This document shows positions 22,080 through 34,089 of a stretch of DNA of 64,000 nucleotides, piece by piece. Below the pieces are notes generated by a model. That model did not search any database and was not told where the DNA came from. It saw only the letters and a list, made by a program, of their open reading frames with translations. Position 1 is the first letter of the stretch, and every line of letters begins with the position of its first letter. The position numbers and the translations under genes are program-made. Source of the DNA: Anthoceros angustus (lineage: Eukaryota; Streptophyta; Anthocerotopsida; Anthocerotales; Anthocerotaceae); the NCBI GenBank assembly GCA_010909165.1, contig MU008208.1:153545-217544 (forward strand), written 5' to 3'.

Positions 22080-22804
22080 TGTTCGACCTCGTGTTCAAAT
22101 TCGTATTGAATATATCCCCAAAACCGTCTGATCGGACACACCGCTCATAACGCTTGTTGATTGCGTTGCGGGTTTTGATCCCATCCTCCTCGTAGCTGCA
22201 ATTTTGGAGCTCCTCATCTCGAACCTATTGTAGGCATACGTGGAGCAAGATGGACACGAGTTAAGTGAGCTAAAGCTTCGCTCACGATTTGTCTTACTTG
22301 CGTGTTTACAGGTGTTTTGAACACGGATTTTTGAGCATCTCGGGCTTGATAATAAGCTTGTAGTCCAAGTGTGCAACTTGCTCCTTCAGATCCGTAAGTC
22401 AACGCTTGCAGACAAGTGTCCATTAATTTGTGCGGTCGTCCACTATCCTGTTATTTGCTTCGATGCGATTAATTGTGTGACACTTGTTTGTGGCGCTTGA
22501 GTTGTGATGAAACCACGGGCTGCCGTTTCCATCAAAAGCTCTTTGTACACGCGCACTGCAAATTTAGTGGATTTCTTGGAGGAAGAGTAAACACCAGTTC
22601 GCTCTTGAGGATAGAGAAATTCCACAATAGTATTAAATGCGTCTCTCGGATCAAATTGCATAGGTCTATTTTGGTTTTGTTGGCTCCATTGTAGGATGCC
22701 GAATGTAAGAAGCAATTGTGTGCCCATCGGCAATTCTTGACCTATTTTGCCTAGGATGATTCGAGTAGCGGTGTTGCGGCCACGTGCGCATCTAAATTGG
22801 CCAT
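22080..22804 (-). pseudogene. Copia-2A leader ORF, unknown product
   Basis: An ATG at 22,804 (MANLDAHW in unit B, at 46,412) opens a Gln/Asn/Arg-rich protein with 'ILQWSQQNQNRPMQ', 'DAFNTIVEFLYPQE' and 'YSSSKKSTKFAVRV' in both units. Several indels interrupt it, but open pieces continue nearly to gag. It may be an N-terminal extension of Gag or a separate accessory ORF. The 330 bp beyond it, up to the 5' LTR, are AT-rich leader with no ORF. Confidence 0.45.
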
Positions 22805-23137
22805 GTGCCGATGGATTTGTGTTTTATAAGTGCAGTGCATCTTATATTTCTTTTGTATTTTTCTATATATAATTTTGCCCATTGGGCATTTCTAGTGTAT
22901 GTTCATTGCAATTGCTCAAGGAGCAATTCAATGAATGCACGCTAGAATGGCTACCTAATGCAGCAAGAATTTGTATAGATTTTTAAAGAAAAACAACACA
23001 AAATTTCTTGATGTTTCTTTAAAAGTTCCTTTTCAAGAACATGTTATTATTCAAAACAATAATAAAACACATCTTTCGCACATCTTCTAATGCAGAAAAT
23101 TTGTGTGCATACTAGATGCATCTCCATCTATCCGCTC

Positions 23138-23394
23138 GATACCATGAAGATTTTATGTGAATTGAATTAATAAAACACAATTACATTATTGATTGAATTG
23201 AAAGATCAAATAAAAGAGTAACTTGCTTATGCTTAAAACAACCTAATTAAGATACCAAGTGTTACGTACTGTAAGAGTCACAACCCTACCGAAGGGTACT
23301 AGGTGACTAGACCTAGTTTACACATCGATAGGTTAACTAAACTAAGGTAACTAACCCTAGCATGAGTCAACACATAAACAATAATTATTCCTTC
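23138..23394 (-). repeat. Copia-2A 5' LTR (right)
   Basis: Matches 16,920-17,184. On its internal side 'gctcgatacca' (23,134-23,144) is the complement of the iMet PBS with one base missing (CTG to CG), while the other LTR edge keeps 'gctctgatacca'. Confidence 0.85.
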
Positions 23395-25464
23395 ATCCCT
23401 CGGCTTCCACATGGCAGGAATGACGGCCACTTCTCCTCCGAGGTGCTTTCTTCCTCTCTATCCTTTCCCGAGGTTCGCCCTTCCTCTCAGTGGGCATTGT
23501 CCGTGGGCCTCACTCCGGCGTGAACTCCTTGACCGGCGCCTTGTTCCTCCTAGTCTTCAAGCCCCGAAGGCGCGCTCCATCTCCGCTCGAAGTCTTGGAT
23601 TCTCTGTTGAGAACCCCCTGCTGCTCCGATTCGTCTTGGAGTTGCAGCTCCAAGGTATCCTTGCTATCCTCCAGCTCCTGCAGCCCTTCTACCTCCCTGC
23701 ACCCACGAGGTCCCCTATTTCGGGGTCTTGACCTCCAGCTCCTCCTCACGGCTCGGCCGTACTTGCTCACCACTTTGCTCGGCCTTGAGTTGGCAGCAGC
23801 TACCCAGCCTCTCCCTCCACCGGTTCGATCACGTCGATAGTGATCGGTCGACCTTCGCCCGGCGGCTTCCGCGTCTGTTGCGCCGGTGAGCCTCGTGCGA
23901 TGTTGGGCGGTGGGCCGCCTCGGCCGGTCGCGAGCCCTCTCCGCCTCTGCTGCGCCTCCCTCCTTTGCGGAGATCTTCTCGGCCCGTGCTTGGGCCTCCT
24001 TGCCTTGTTGCTCACCCGGTGAAGAAACTTAGTCCGGTCTCTGGACCGGACTTCCCCGCTCGGCTTCCCCTCCTCGATGCGGCCGGGGCTTCCGCCTTCT
24101 TCCTCGCCTCTGGGCGCCTCCATGCTCCACGGAGGGCACCATGCCTCCTTGGCCTCCACCTCCACAGGTCTTCTCGGCCATCCGCGGACCCCAGCATCGT
24201 CCATGATGATGGCAGGACCGTGTCTCTTCCACAGGCGCCACAGTGAGGCCCCCAAGAGGTGTGGGCATCTCTCCGCCAGGACCTCCATACCTTGATCCGG
24301 AGGAGTCGGGCTGGGCTCTCGGACCTAATCGGGACCCTTAGGTCCACAGTCTGGTCCGGAGCCTCACCTTCTTTAGCCCTCTTGCGCCCAATTCCTTGTT
24401 CGCCCTCTTTCTCCACAGGGCTCGGAGGGTGAGGGGTTGAGGCTGACCCTCTTGCCTCTCCCGGTCGGGCAGGACGCTCGGGCTGCCGGTGGCCTCCGCT
24501 CCTTGGGCGGCGTCCTTTCGCCCTTCTCACGCCTCCTCGACTTCTTGCCACTCGTTGGCGGGGCAGGCGCCGTCGGGGTCTTTCGTTGGCGGTGGCGTGT
24601 CTTCTCTTGTCCCGCAGTCGTCGGGCTGCCGCTCGTGGTGGTGGTCTTGGGCCGACTCTCCGCCCCGGCCTCTCTCCTGGGGTTGCTCGGTGGGGCACCG
24701 GGAGGAGGAAGCGGGGATGTCCTCCCACACTTCCCTTGGTGGCGAGGGAGTCCGCTCAAGCGTATGGAGTGGATTCCCTCGATCGTCTTCCTCCGCTCTC
24801 TTGCTCGGGACGAGCTTCCACCTCTGCGCTCTTCCTTACGCCTCGGTAGGCGGCCCGGCCTTCCGAGTCGCGTTCCTCTTCTCCTTCCTTGGGGAGGTTG
24901 CGTGCCCCACATGAATTAGAGCAGCGATAGCGGCGGAGGCTTCTCACCTCGGCTTGAGCCTCACGATTGATCTGGCGAAGATGATCCTTCCCGATCGCCC
25001 TCCTTCCTCTGCGGCGCATGCGGAACGGTGTCACCAGGTGATCTACCTTGGTGAGCATGTTCGATGGACAATGATCACGGCCTTTGCCCTCCTCTCCGGC
25101 CAAATCCGGCATCAACCCGTTGGTTGTTCGTTGCGTTCACAGCTTCGGGCGGCCTTTGCGCCTCTATCTTCCGGCCTTGAGAGGTTCGGGACTCGCCCCA
25201 ATTTCCTCCGGCGGTTGTACCGCCCTCGGACCTCCACGGTCCACCTCCTAGGGTCCTCGAAGGCTCTTAGGCGAACCTCCTTGTTGGCTGAGCATCTTGC
25301 GTACTCGGACTAGGCGGCAGCCGAAGGTCCTCTGACTGGAAAAGCGTCCAGTGCCACTCCTTGACCCCGCCTCCTCCAACGGCCCGAAGTCCGGGATGGC
25401 GCTGGTAGCGATGTTGCGCTCCACCAAGCTCCATGGCTCCCACCTCCGCCGCTTTCTTGGGTCC
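23395..25464 (-). pseudogene. Coiled-coil ORF, N-terminal part, in gypsy LTR, unit A
   Basis: Continuation of the gypsy LTR beyond Copia-2A. Minus-strand fragments run from about 25,115 down to 23,410: 'MLTKVDHLVTPFRM', an Arg/Glu/Pro-rich middle (24,012-24,912), 'VAPVEETRS' (about 24,230), and the coiled coil 'LQELEDSKDTLELQLQDESE' (23,510-23,773). It corresponds to 47,023-49,130. At the left it would join the C-terminal half at 16,919. Product unknown. The frame is lost at least six times. Confidence 0.5.
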
Positions 25465-28397
25465 TGCTATCTGGGATGCCCTGTTGATGTTCTATGGCTT
25501 TCCCCCGCGAGTGCATCCATGTGAAATGTGAAAGAGATGGTGTGGCAAAATGCAAGTGGACAACAAAGTTGCAACTGACATCGCACGCTTGCAAGACGAG
25601 AATGTCCACTGCCGGGCTGTTGACCTAGCCTTGCATGCCTGAGCCCGCTTAGAGGCATCGTTAGGGCATTGGAGTCCAACATCGAGAGGAGGAGGAGCGT
25701 GCATGGAAGCGTAATGGTTAGTGCCAAGTCGTTAGGTGTCTACATCTTGCCGAGGTTCTCGTGCATTGCTCATTATGCTTACCCCGACGCTGGCCGGTAC
25801 GTACTATGTGGAATTGGTGCGAATCGCACTTGAAAACGAGAAGAATCGAGAAATCAGACTCCAACACGTGAACCACCTTCCACTTCATCAAACATGTCCA
25901 CTGTGTGCCCAGTAGCCCTCTTTCATGGGTTGCTCACCGTCAAAACTGCATGCACCTTCCAGCTTCACCACATTTTGCATACACCACGGCGCCAACATCG
26001 CTCGCCAGCAACATCATCGAACATGGTCATGATCCATCGTGGGCCAAGCTGACTATGTTAGTTTTTGCTTTGAGGCAAAAGAGTAACATGGTCACTTCAT
26101 CACATATAGATTACATGTGCACCAGTGTCGCCACATGATGCATGCACTCAAAGATCCAAATGGTGATGCATCGTGAAAACATTTGGAAGCATATGTGCCA
26201 GTAATGAAGCTCTCCTAAAAACATAGCATGAGTACAAGGAAACGGCAGAGGAGGAGGTGGCCACGATCAAGACTCTACAACACCCTTAGGCAAGAGACAT
26301 GCACCACCATCTATGAGTGCAATTGCTCCTTCCACAATTTTGTGAGTGCAGCACGTGCCCTTTTGCATCTTCCAGCTCACCATATTTCGCAGACCCTCTT
26401 TCATGGGTCGCTCAATCACAAAAACTTGGTGCATTTTCCGTTCACCAAATTTTGCATACATGTCCACCTGTGTAGGTGCCCACCACTACATTCTCTGTGC
26501 CGAGCCCTTGCACCCATAAGGGCATTCCATGTCACCACATCCCGACAAAGCAAGCAAGACTACAAAATGAGGTCGTGGAATCACCACTAGTTGTCCATCA
26601 TAGTGAAGACTAAACCAAGAGGTTCTTTGAAATCAAGACAGTCATCCCCACTTGCCAATTAACGATCAGCATCCAATGATGGATGTAACCAAGAGACAGA
26701 ACAGAGATTCTTGAACCGAAGAATGCTTATCCCCACTCGCCAAGACCACATCCATGGTGCTCCCATTCCACCTCCATAAGATGATCTAGCCGACGTAGGG
26801 GATGTTCCTCCATCAAGACAAAGCATTCAATTGGGCTTTGCACGGACCGTGTTTTACAACACGTCCGCAAAGCCCAATTGTACGTTGTAAAATGTTTGAG
26901 ACGGGATCGCCTCTCTCATGTTTTACAACATACGACAACCTAATCTAATTTACAACACGATCAATTGCAAACCGCACCTGTACATTGTAAAATGTTTAAG
27001 AGAGGCCAAGATAGGCCTCCCACGAATTTTACAACATAGTCTAATTTACAACACAGCCCGTTGCAAAGCGCACTTGTATGTTGTAAAATGTATGACAAGG
27101 CCGGGATCATGCCTCTGCACGTTTTACACCAAATTCACAACGTAGTCTCATACACAAGGTCCATTGCAAAGCGATCTTGCACGTTGTATACGCCTCAGTC
27201 GGGTTTCCAGTGCCATTGACAAATTCACATTGTAAGCGTAGTGCCATTGACAAATGTGAGCCACCGCGGCAGAGAGACACAAGCCACGGTTCCTGTCACC
27301 CACTTGCTTTCGTGCTCTCACATAAATCATAGCAAGAGTTAGGAACGGCACAGAAGTGAGCCGCAACCAAGACTCCACAACACCCTCGTGCAAGAGAGAT
27401 GCACCACCTTCAAGCAAGAGACATGCACCACCTTCGTGCAAGAGACATGCCCTCTTCATGTGTCATTTAGTCAAACAACTTCCACCAAAATTGTTGACAT
27501 CAACGTAACGTGATTTCTTGATGAGAAGCCATATGAACTAGCATCCATGAATACACTAAGGAGTACCACGTGAACCACCTTCCACTTGAATCGATGAATG
27601 GCCCATGAAAGAGGACTGGGCACCCGTGGACATGCACCTTCCAGCTCACCACATTTGCACCACGAAGTGCCAACATCGCATTCGCCAGTCCATCGAACAT
27701 GGTCATGATCCACCGTGGCCAAGTCGACTATGTTAGTTTTTGCTTTGAGGCAAGAGCCCATCATAGCACTATGATGGAGAACCCGAGAGAGAACTAGTAG
27801 ATTCTTGAACTCAAGAATAGTTATCCCCCACTCGCCAAGACCACATCCATGGTGCTCCCATTCCACCTCCATCGATGATCCACCGAGGCTGCTCTACAGC
27901 TCTCCAGAGTCGTGTACATGTCCACTGACGCTTGGCAATACAAGTTCGGTGGAATGTCATGCAACATATCATGCTGTACTTTTCTGCTAGATTCCAGGTC
28001 CACAGCAAATGCACAAGCTTGAAGGGCTGCTACAAAGATGTGGGCATCCGCCTTCACACCAGAGGAACACATCGCATAGTAAAGTTGTATCGCCTCATTA
28101 GGCTCCATATGTAGCATGTGCGGAGATTATTGAAAACAACATGAAGGGATTTGGTTTTGCCCACCCTCCGTAGCCTACCTCGGATACATACATTTGCAAG
28201 ATATGGTTCCCCATGTATGTGATTGATTGACTCCAAGTTTGACAGTGAGATCATGAACGCGTCATCCCACAACCATGTCCTTCTTATCTGCACAAAGTTT
28301 TAGCACGACATATAAGATGGACTGAGGAATAGAATAATCTACCTACGCCAGATTTTACAGAGCTCCAACAGCCTCAGTAAGCTTTCCCTACTCACAT
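25465..28397 (-). pseudogene. PPR protein pseudogene, unit B
   Basis: Counterpart of 702-3,735 and better preserved at its N-terminal end. A 98-codon frame (28,117-27,821, minus) reads two adjacent PPR units, including 'EAIQLYYAMCSSGVKADAH', 'FVAALQACAFAVDLESSRKV' and 'ASVDMYTTLESCRAA'. Just upstream, 'KTKSLHVVFNNLRTCY' in one frame and a PNPFMLFS-type peptide in another mark the previous unit. Farther downstream 'MYAKFGERKMHQVF' (26,420-26,467) is another. It would have been an organelle RNA-binding protein. Stops, frameshifts and the repeat block at 26,825-27,215 make it non-functional. Confidence 0.8.
26825..27215. repeat. TTTACAACA / TGTTGTAAA tandem repeat, unit B
   Basis: Units of about 88-105 bp anchored at 26,852, 26,948, 27,044 and 27,132. 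The outer pair 'attgggctttgc' / 'gcaaagcccaat' (26,829-26,880) forms an inverted repeat around 'gttttacaacac' that is partly lost in unit A. Confidence 0.65.
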
Positions 28398-29060
28398 AAC
28401 GTGCTGATGGTTACAGGTGTCTGGAACGCTGTAGGGAGACTCAACTGTGCCTGCACCCGGAGAAATGCTACTTTGGAATGACGGAGGGAATCTTGCTAGG
28501 GCATCGGGTATCAGCAAGGGGGATAGAGGTAAACCAAGACAAGGTTCGGGTCATCCAGTCCCTGCAGCCACCCACGAATCTGAAGGAGTTGCGAGGGTTC
28601 TTGGGCATGGTGGGTTACTATCGACGGTTCATTAAGGACTTCGCAAAGCAAGCGGCCAAGCTAACGGAGTTACTACGGGAGGAGGAGGAATGGAATTGGA
28701 CCCCGAAACGGGAGTTGGCGTTCAGGGATTTGCAGAACACCTTGGTAAGTGCTCCGGTACTGAAGGGCCCGGACTGGGGAAGGCGGTTTCTCGTGTATGT
28801 GGATGTGTCGGCGTTCGCCATCGGAGTTGTGCTCAGCCAAAAGGACGATCAACGGAGGGATCATCCGATCTACTACGCAGGGCGGCAACTCACCCACGCG
28901 GAATGAAGATACACAACCACAAAATGGGAGGCGCTGGGAATGGTGTACGCTGTCAAGAAGTTTCGGCACTATCTCCTACCCAATGAATTTGTGTTCTATG
29001 TGGATCATTCGCATCATCCGTGAACAAGACTTTGGGGCGGATAGCGAGGTGGTTCTTGGA
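28398..29060 (+). pseudogene. Ty3/gypsy RT-RNase H fragment, unit B
   Basis: This is the better copy: an open frame 28,478-28,906 encodes 'MTEGILLGHRVSARGIEV', 'LKELRGFLGMVGYYRRFIKD', 'AKLTELLREEEEWNWTPK' and the RNase H start 'FLVYVDVSAFAIGVVLSQKD', with a stop (TGA) at the end of 'LTHAE'. The following frame gives 'WEALGMVYAVKKFRHYL'. It lacks the RT catalytic box and everything downstream of RNase H. The fragment is in the opposite orientation to the large gypsy element. Confidence 0.88.
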
Positions 29061-30760
29061 CTTCTGGGGGTCCATTCCCACTCACCGACCTCCCTCTCGG
29101 GTCCCGCTGGTCCTCTCCTCTCCACCCCTTCGGGGCCCTCGTCCCTTCCTCCCGGGGTTTGCTTACCTCATGCCTCGTTCCGCTCCTCCCTCTCCGGGCT
29201 CCTCCCACCATCGCCCCGTCAACAACGCCACCACAAGGCTGCTATCCGAGGCCCTTCTTCTCGCCTCCCCCACCTTCTCGATCCTCGGAGGTCCGTCAAT
29301 TGGTAGCGGTTGACGCAGGGCCTCCAAAGCCTTGAGGAGTTCGGCGTGGTAGTAGGCAAAGTCGAGTCGACTTGTTGGATTGCCTCTTCCACATGCGCCC
29401 GAGCACTGATACTCTCGCCAGAGTCTGAGTCCGCTTGTTGGCTGCTTCCACCGCCGCCAACCTGCGCGCAATCTCTGAGGCCACCAAGGAAGTCTCCGCC
29501 ACTTCTTGCAGAGCTGCTCCGCTTGCTCCAGCTCCCTTCGTTTCTGCACCTCACCACGCCATGGCGCGGCGCTCTCCGCCTTCCTCAACTGGACCAGCTT
29601 CTTTCGGCGTGGCCCCCGCCCTCCATTCATCCTGGCCTGAAGCTCCGCCATCTCCCTTCCCAAGCGGTCCGGCAACTCTGCCCGATTCCTTGCTTCATCC
29701 AGGTCCTTCTCCATTTCTGACGCCTGCCTCCTTGTTCCATCGCCTCACCTCCTCCGCCCAACAGCCGGAGTCGCTATCTCCTGGCCATCGGATCGCCGAT
29801 CACGCCTCAAGAGCCCTGCTCAATTGTGTCTGGAGTCAGAGCTCCAAGGAGGTCCTCCATCTCCTGCCGCCGTTCCTCCGCTCCACGCATCGAGCAGATC
29901 CTCCATCTCCGCTTGGCCTCCTTCTCTCCTCTGCAGACGACGGGTCCGGTACTCGCTCCGCCACCGCCTTCGTGTTAGCCGTCGTCTCGTCTCCCTCCAC
30001 GGTTTGATCTGCCACGATCCCTTGTTTTTAGCTCTTCCGCCCCGCCTTCACGAGCCTCGGGCTTGGTGTTGCTCTGAGCCGCCTCGGCCGTCTCGAGCCC
30101 GCTCCACTGCCTTCGGGCTCCAACTCTCCTGCCGCCTCGCGCCGGCAGAGGTCCTTGGCTTGGGCCTCGCTTGCTTCAACTGCTCACATAGTCAAGGACC
30201 TTGGTCGGCCTGCCGGTGCCTAGACCTCCTCTCCGCTTCCCGGCGCTTTCCCTCCTCGATCCGGGCGAGGGACTGCCTTCTTTTTGGCCGCTTGGGCTGC
30301 CTCCACCTTCTCTTGGAGTAGCACCATCCGCCTTCTGGTGGCTTCCACTTCCTGGGTCTTTTCTGCCGTCCCACAAAGACCCCAAAGCATACCGTCCATG
30401 ACGGTAGCCAAAACCCGCCGTGTTTCCTCCACGGCCACCGCTGGAGACACCCAGGAAGTCCGTTGTGGGTGCGGGTATCTCCCGGTCCGTTAAGGACCGC
30501 CAGACTGCGGTCCGGAGGGAGTCCGGACTTGGTTCTCCGGACCTGATCAGGACCCTCAGGTCCTGAGTGCCCTGGTCGGGTCCTTCCACCTCCTTGGCCC
30601 GTTTGGCCGCTAACTCCTTCTCCGCCCGCCTTGCTGCGCCGGAGGTGGTGAGGGGTCTGAGCGGCGTTTGCCCTCTCGGAGGCAGGGATCGGCTGGTGTG
30701 GTTGCTGCTAGTGACCCCCTGCGCCTTGGGCGGCGTCCCGCTCTGCCCTTCTTACGGCTT
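29061..30760 (-). pseudogene. Coiled-coil remnant, LTR-related, unit B (single copy)
   Basis: Equivalent of 4,381-7,215 without the 1.07-kb duplication. Minus-strand fragments: 'LGREMAELQARMNGG' and 'KKLVQLRKAE' (29,600-29,700), 'ELLKALEALRQPLP' (about 29,310), and 'VAVEETRRV' with 'MVLLQEKVEAAQAAKKK' (30,220-30,450). 'VAVEETRRV' is also seen in the gypsy LTR at 47,880, which ties this block to the LTR. Function not recognised. Confidence 0.6.
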
Positions 30761-31985
30761 CCTCCCCCTACTAGAAAGGGCAGCCTATATTACACTTTTT
30801 GTTAAGATTTGAACCCCCCCTTGTTGCAATTATGTTGAAATCTTGGGGTCTTGTTGCACTTATTTGGCCCATTGTTACACTCAGGGTTGGTAACCAACCC
30901 TCCATCTTGTTACAGTCGTGTCACAGTCTTGTTGCAATTTTGTTGCAGTGTAGTGAGAGGTGGTATCTGCCCCTTTCAAAATTTCAACATGTTTGCAACT
31001 ACCAAAGTGTTACATCCTCTTTTGTTACAGTTTTGCAGGCTTGGCACCGATCCTCCTCCCCATGTTGGTTTGCCATTATTGCTTATATTCATGTGCTTTT
31101 CCCATTCATGTACCGACTATACGATAATATGCCTTGGCTTGCGCACGTATATTCCGATGTCATTATTGAAATCCATATCGCTGCCCTTTCAAAAAAGTAT
31201 ACGCATGTGGTTTCCGTTTGTGCACTGTTTTGCAACACGCAAGGTGCGCATTAAACGCGCGTTTGTTTCCCTATTCGCGGTGCCTTTACGTCACTCGTAT
31301 TTCGTGCCCTTGTAGGCGTCCCCTGTATAACGTACTTGTTTTGGAAACCCTTACAGTTTACAAAAACAATAGAAGCCGTTGTATCGTGCACCCTAAAGAT
31401 AAGATGTCGGTTCTGCAGCCGCATCCAAATCCAAGATTGACCGTCCTCCCTTCGCACGCGGGATGAATGAACCGGCATCCACATCCGCGGAGTACCGTGC
31501 TCCCTCGTCGCGCGGGAGGAATGAACCGGCATCCACATCCGCGACCTACCGTGCTCCCTCCTCGCGGGAGGTGTGAATTTGGGGTTGTGGTGGGCATTTA
31601 CATTGCCCGCCTGCTCGTTTCAAAGCCTACTCCTCGTCGTATGCAGAAATTGGACGTCCACCTCCCACACGGCTAGCGATTTTGCCCTTCCCTTCCTCAA
31701 CCGTCTGCCGCCTTTTTCCTTCCGTGCCGCACTGTGATTCCACTGCTTTCGGGATTGCAAGAAAGATGACCACCGCCATTCCATGGCCCTTGGCTGTAAG
31801 TATATCTGACTGGCCAGCAGCACTTGCACAGCTTACCTTCGCGGCCTTCTCTTTGTTTTGTTGCCGGCCACTTGCTGCCTCCAGTTGAGTGCTAGTCACC
31901 GTCCCTTGGGCAGCCACAGCCCTCGATCGTGTTACTCTTCCTTCCCCATCCGCCTTGCCAGGCATTCCTCTTCCTTTCCTCTTAG
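30761..31985. other. Gene-free interval upstream of Copia-1B
   Basis: Counterpart of 7,216-8,435, with 'CTTGTTGCA' phrases at the left, TATA-rich middle and repeats at 31,425-31,580. No ORF is kept between the two units, and no RNA gene was seen. Confidence 0.5.
31425..31580. repeat. About 53-bp tandem repeat, unit B
   Basis: Three units, with 'ggaatgaaccggcatccacat' or 'gatgaatgaaccggcatccac' as core, separated by 'accgtgctccctc' and 'cgcgggagg'. The third unit is truncated and runs into 'gtgtgaatttggggttg'. Confidence 0.7.
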
Positions 31986-32199
31986 TTAGAAATAGTGCAG
32001 ACCGCGTTGGTTAAGGTCGACTAGACCAGACCCAATGTGGATTAGTCAAACTAGACTCAGCTAGTTGGTAGTTAGTTAACTAGCAGGCTAGTGAAAGGAC
32101 ACACCCTCGTAACCATCCTTTATAAGCCCACCTATGAACTAAACATATTCATTGTTAATAAAGCATCTACTTGATGCAAGACGCTCGCATATGCATCTC
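31986..32199 (+). repeat. Copia-1B 5' LTR
   Basis: Pairs with 38,438-38,642. It keeps the 'cctttataagccc' TATA region and 'ttaataaagcatc' polyadenylation-like signal. Confidence 0.85.
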
Positions 32200-32692
32200 T
32201 AACTTGGTATCGAGCCATGTGATATTTCAATGGCTTTGTTGCTTATTTTCTTCCTAATCAACTTAGGAAGATAAGCTAGCAACCTCATACCCAATTTTAG
32301 TTGATGAAAATGCATTTTGATATGCATTCCGATAGCGTACTATCATCCGCATCAAGCATCCGCTAGTTTTACGCCATGTAGAAACTCATGTTGCCCATCA
32401 TACCATTGCTAAGTGAAAATAATTAGCTTAGAACTTTCTAAGTAAAGTAATTATCATAGCTACTTTATTGATTATTTTCATTAGTTCAATTTCCATCAAA
32501 CCAAACCAATTTTTCTAAATTGATTGGTTATGGAATCTAGCCACCCTTCTAGTTCTTGTGATTCTATAAGGCCTAGTCATTGGGCCTTTTATAGGTTAAT
32601 TTTGCTTAAGAATAGCATCATTTTTGCTTACATTCTTCTAAGCCTACTTTTGCTTTTTGCTTTTAGCCTCTTAATCTTCAAGCACAAGAACT

Positions 32693-33163
32693 ATGGGTCG
32701 CAAACATGGACGAAACTTGATGAGGCCGAGGCCGGAGGAAGTCTTTGAGGCTCGGAAGAGGCATGAGCAAGCACACCGTGACGAGCATCAAATCAATTCC
32801 AACACGTGGTTTTGGATTGGTTTCGCTCCCGGATGCATGCTCAACCTCGGATCCTCTGGCGGATGTACTCACAATTTTGCTGCAAGAGCGAGGAACGAGG
32901 CCTCTATCAACAAGATATCTCGATCTATCGTGCGATCTTTCACACTCGAGATCGACAAATTCTCGACATTCCAAAGAGGAGCCGACCCATCATGGTCAGA
33001 TTCGAGCGACTCCGACTTGCTCCGATGGTGTGGAGATCTGCCCTCTAGCGATCATGAGAATGGGCGCGCCTCCTCCTCGCCTCTCAATTCCGAATTGAGC
33101 CAATCCCAAGGATTTGTGCACGAGGACAACCAAAGATTTGGATTTCTCTGCATGCAGATCTAG
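32693..33163 (+). pseudogene. Copia-1B leader ORF
   Basis: Open for 156 codons, from 'MGRKHGRNLMRPRP' through 'NEASINKISRSIVRSFTLEI' and an Asp/Ser-rich 'SDSSDSDLLRWCGDLPSSDH'. After about codon 8 the frame differs from unit A, so which frame is original is unclear; 'EARKRHEQAH' is common to both. A second leader ORF (33,596-33,940) matches 10,034-10,378. Unknown product. Confidence 0.4.
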
Positions 33164-33335
33164 GAGCGCGAGAGCAATCGGCGCCGGAGGGACGCCATCC
33201 TGTGGCGCCAGATCCCACCAGCGCGCCCGAGATCCGTCGAGCCGCGCCCGCCGATATCCGGGCGCGCCCGCCGCCTTCCTCCCACGGCGCGGAAGCCGCC
33301 ACGGCCGGTTCAAGCGGCTCGGCACGTGCCCCTGT

Positions 33336-33455
33336 GCCAACTTAAAATATTTTAAGTTGGCCGGTATGAAACGCCGGCCTGTATGAAACGGTGCCCCTAA
33401 AATAATTAATTTAGGGGCACCTGAACGGTGTGCCGTTAGACTCAACGGGTGCACC
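33336..33455. repeat. Triple palindrome cluster, Copia-1B leader
   Basis: 33,336-33,361 is the perfect 26-bp palindrome (arm GCCAACTTAAAAT). 33,391-33,420 has 11-bp arms GTGCCCCTAAA / TTTAGGGGCAC. 33,427-33,455 has arms GGTGTGCCGTT / AACGGGTGCACC. All three are kept in both units. Confidence 0.82.
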
Positions 33456-34089
33456 TTTTCCTCACTAGTTGCCTCCTCACTCACGGACGCACTGCTCGTC
33501 GACAAAGGATCCCCACGCCTCCCCAAGCTCAATTTCTCGGCCATTGCGGTGTTCAAGCACTTTGCTTTATGAAGTAACACCTGCAAGCTAACCTCGTGTC
33601 GAGCCTCCATACCACAATTGCTGCTTCCGGTGGTGATCCGAGCTTTCCTCCACGACGGAGACTACTTGCTGCGCCTGTGTGCCCACCACCACAAGTCTTT
33701 GTACAAGTCGATGCTCTTCCGTGTTTGACATCCGAGATCAAGCAGAGGAACTCACTCTGCTTTTCGAACTGGAGACATACAAGGAGTACAAACTTGGTGA
33801 GGCACAAGCAAGAGTTACAAAGACAGAGCAACGTACTCAAAGATCAAGCTCTCTCGCATTCAATCACACAAATCAACACCAATTTGGTTTCTCAAACGGT
33901 TCACGAATCGAATCCACTTTTGATTCGTGAATCACATTAACAGAACTTGATTTTGGGCCCTCTCGAGCCCGTGTTGTGAGTGTGGTGCTTATTGTGAGCA
34001 TCTCTATTTACATTTACAGCTTGGTTATTGATGCAATTCTTGGTTTTGCGTCATAACACAAAGTCGCACAATAATCACAAGTTTTCAAG

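Larger units (their letters stand above)
16920..23394 (-). mobile_element. Copia-2A, Ty1/copia retrotransposon on the minus strand
   Basis: 6.5 kb bounded by LTRs 16,920-17,184 and 23,138-23,394. Minus-strand order from high to low coordinates: leader with ORF, gag, protease, integrase, RT, RNase H, about 1-kb 3' region, polypurine tract. The gypsy LTR copy at 63,820 lacks this insertion ('ggagccgagctcctcctcag'), which gives an empty-site comparison. Frames are heavily broken. Unit B (40,451-47,022) preserves RT better. The exact target duplication could not be fixed. Confidence 0.88.
702..25464. repeat. 24-kb tandem duplication, unit A
   Basis: The sequence from 702 to 25,464 is repeated in the same orientation from 25,465 onward, block by block. 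Anchors are the PPR remnant (about 702-3,735 with 25,465-28,397), gypsy RT fragment (3,736 with 28,398), Copia-1 (8,436 with 31,986), Copia-2 (16,920 with 40,451) and gypsy LTR. The left border is set by divergence before 'tgctatc' at 702 (left flank ends 'ctctttggt') compared with 25,465 (left flank ends 'cttgggtcc'). All nested elements share the same positions in both units, so they inserted before the duplication. The units differ by many small indels and one 1.07-kb internal duplication present only here. Confidence 0.88.
15126..25464 (-). mobile_element. Gypsy LTR, unit A copy, interrupted by Copia-2A and cut by the duplication
   Basis: 15,126-16,919 plus 23,395-25,464 are contiguous LTR once Copia-2A is set aside. 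Identity as an LTR comes from the copy at 62,133, whose first base lies four bases from a perfect tRNA-Asp PBS. The terminal 'TGTG(A/G)CGTGAC' is shared. The element it belongs to reads on the minus strand, so this end is the LTR 3' terminus. The LTR is cut at 25,464 by the duplication join, so no gypsy internal region follows here. It is GC- and CT-rich, with repeats and coiled-coil coding sequence. Confidence 0.75.

Noticed and set aside
24012-24728. 238-codon minus-strand ORF as a separate gene
   Set aside because: It is one frame of the LTR coiled-coil block. The matching region in unit B is open in other frames, so it is not an independent gene.
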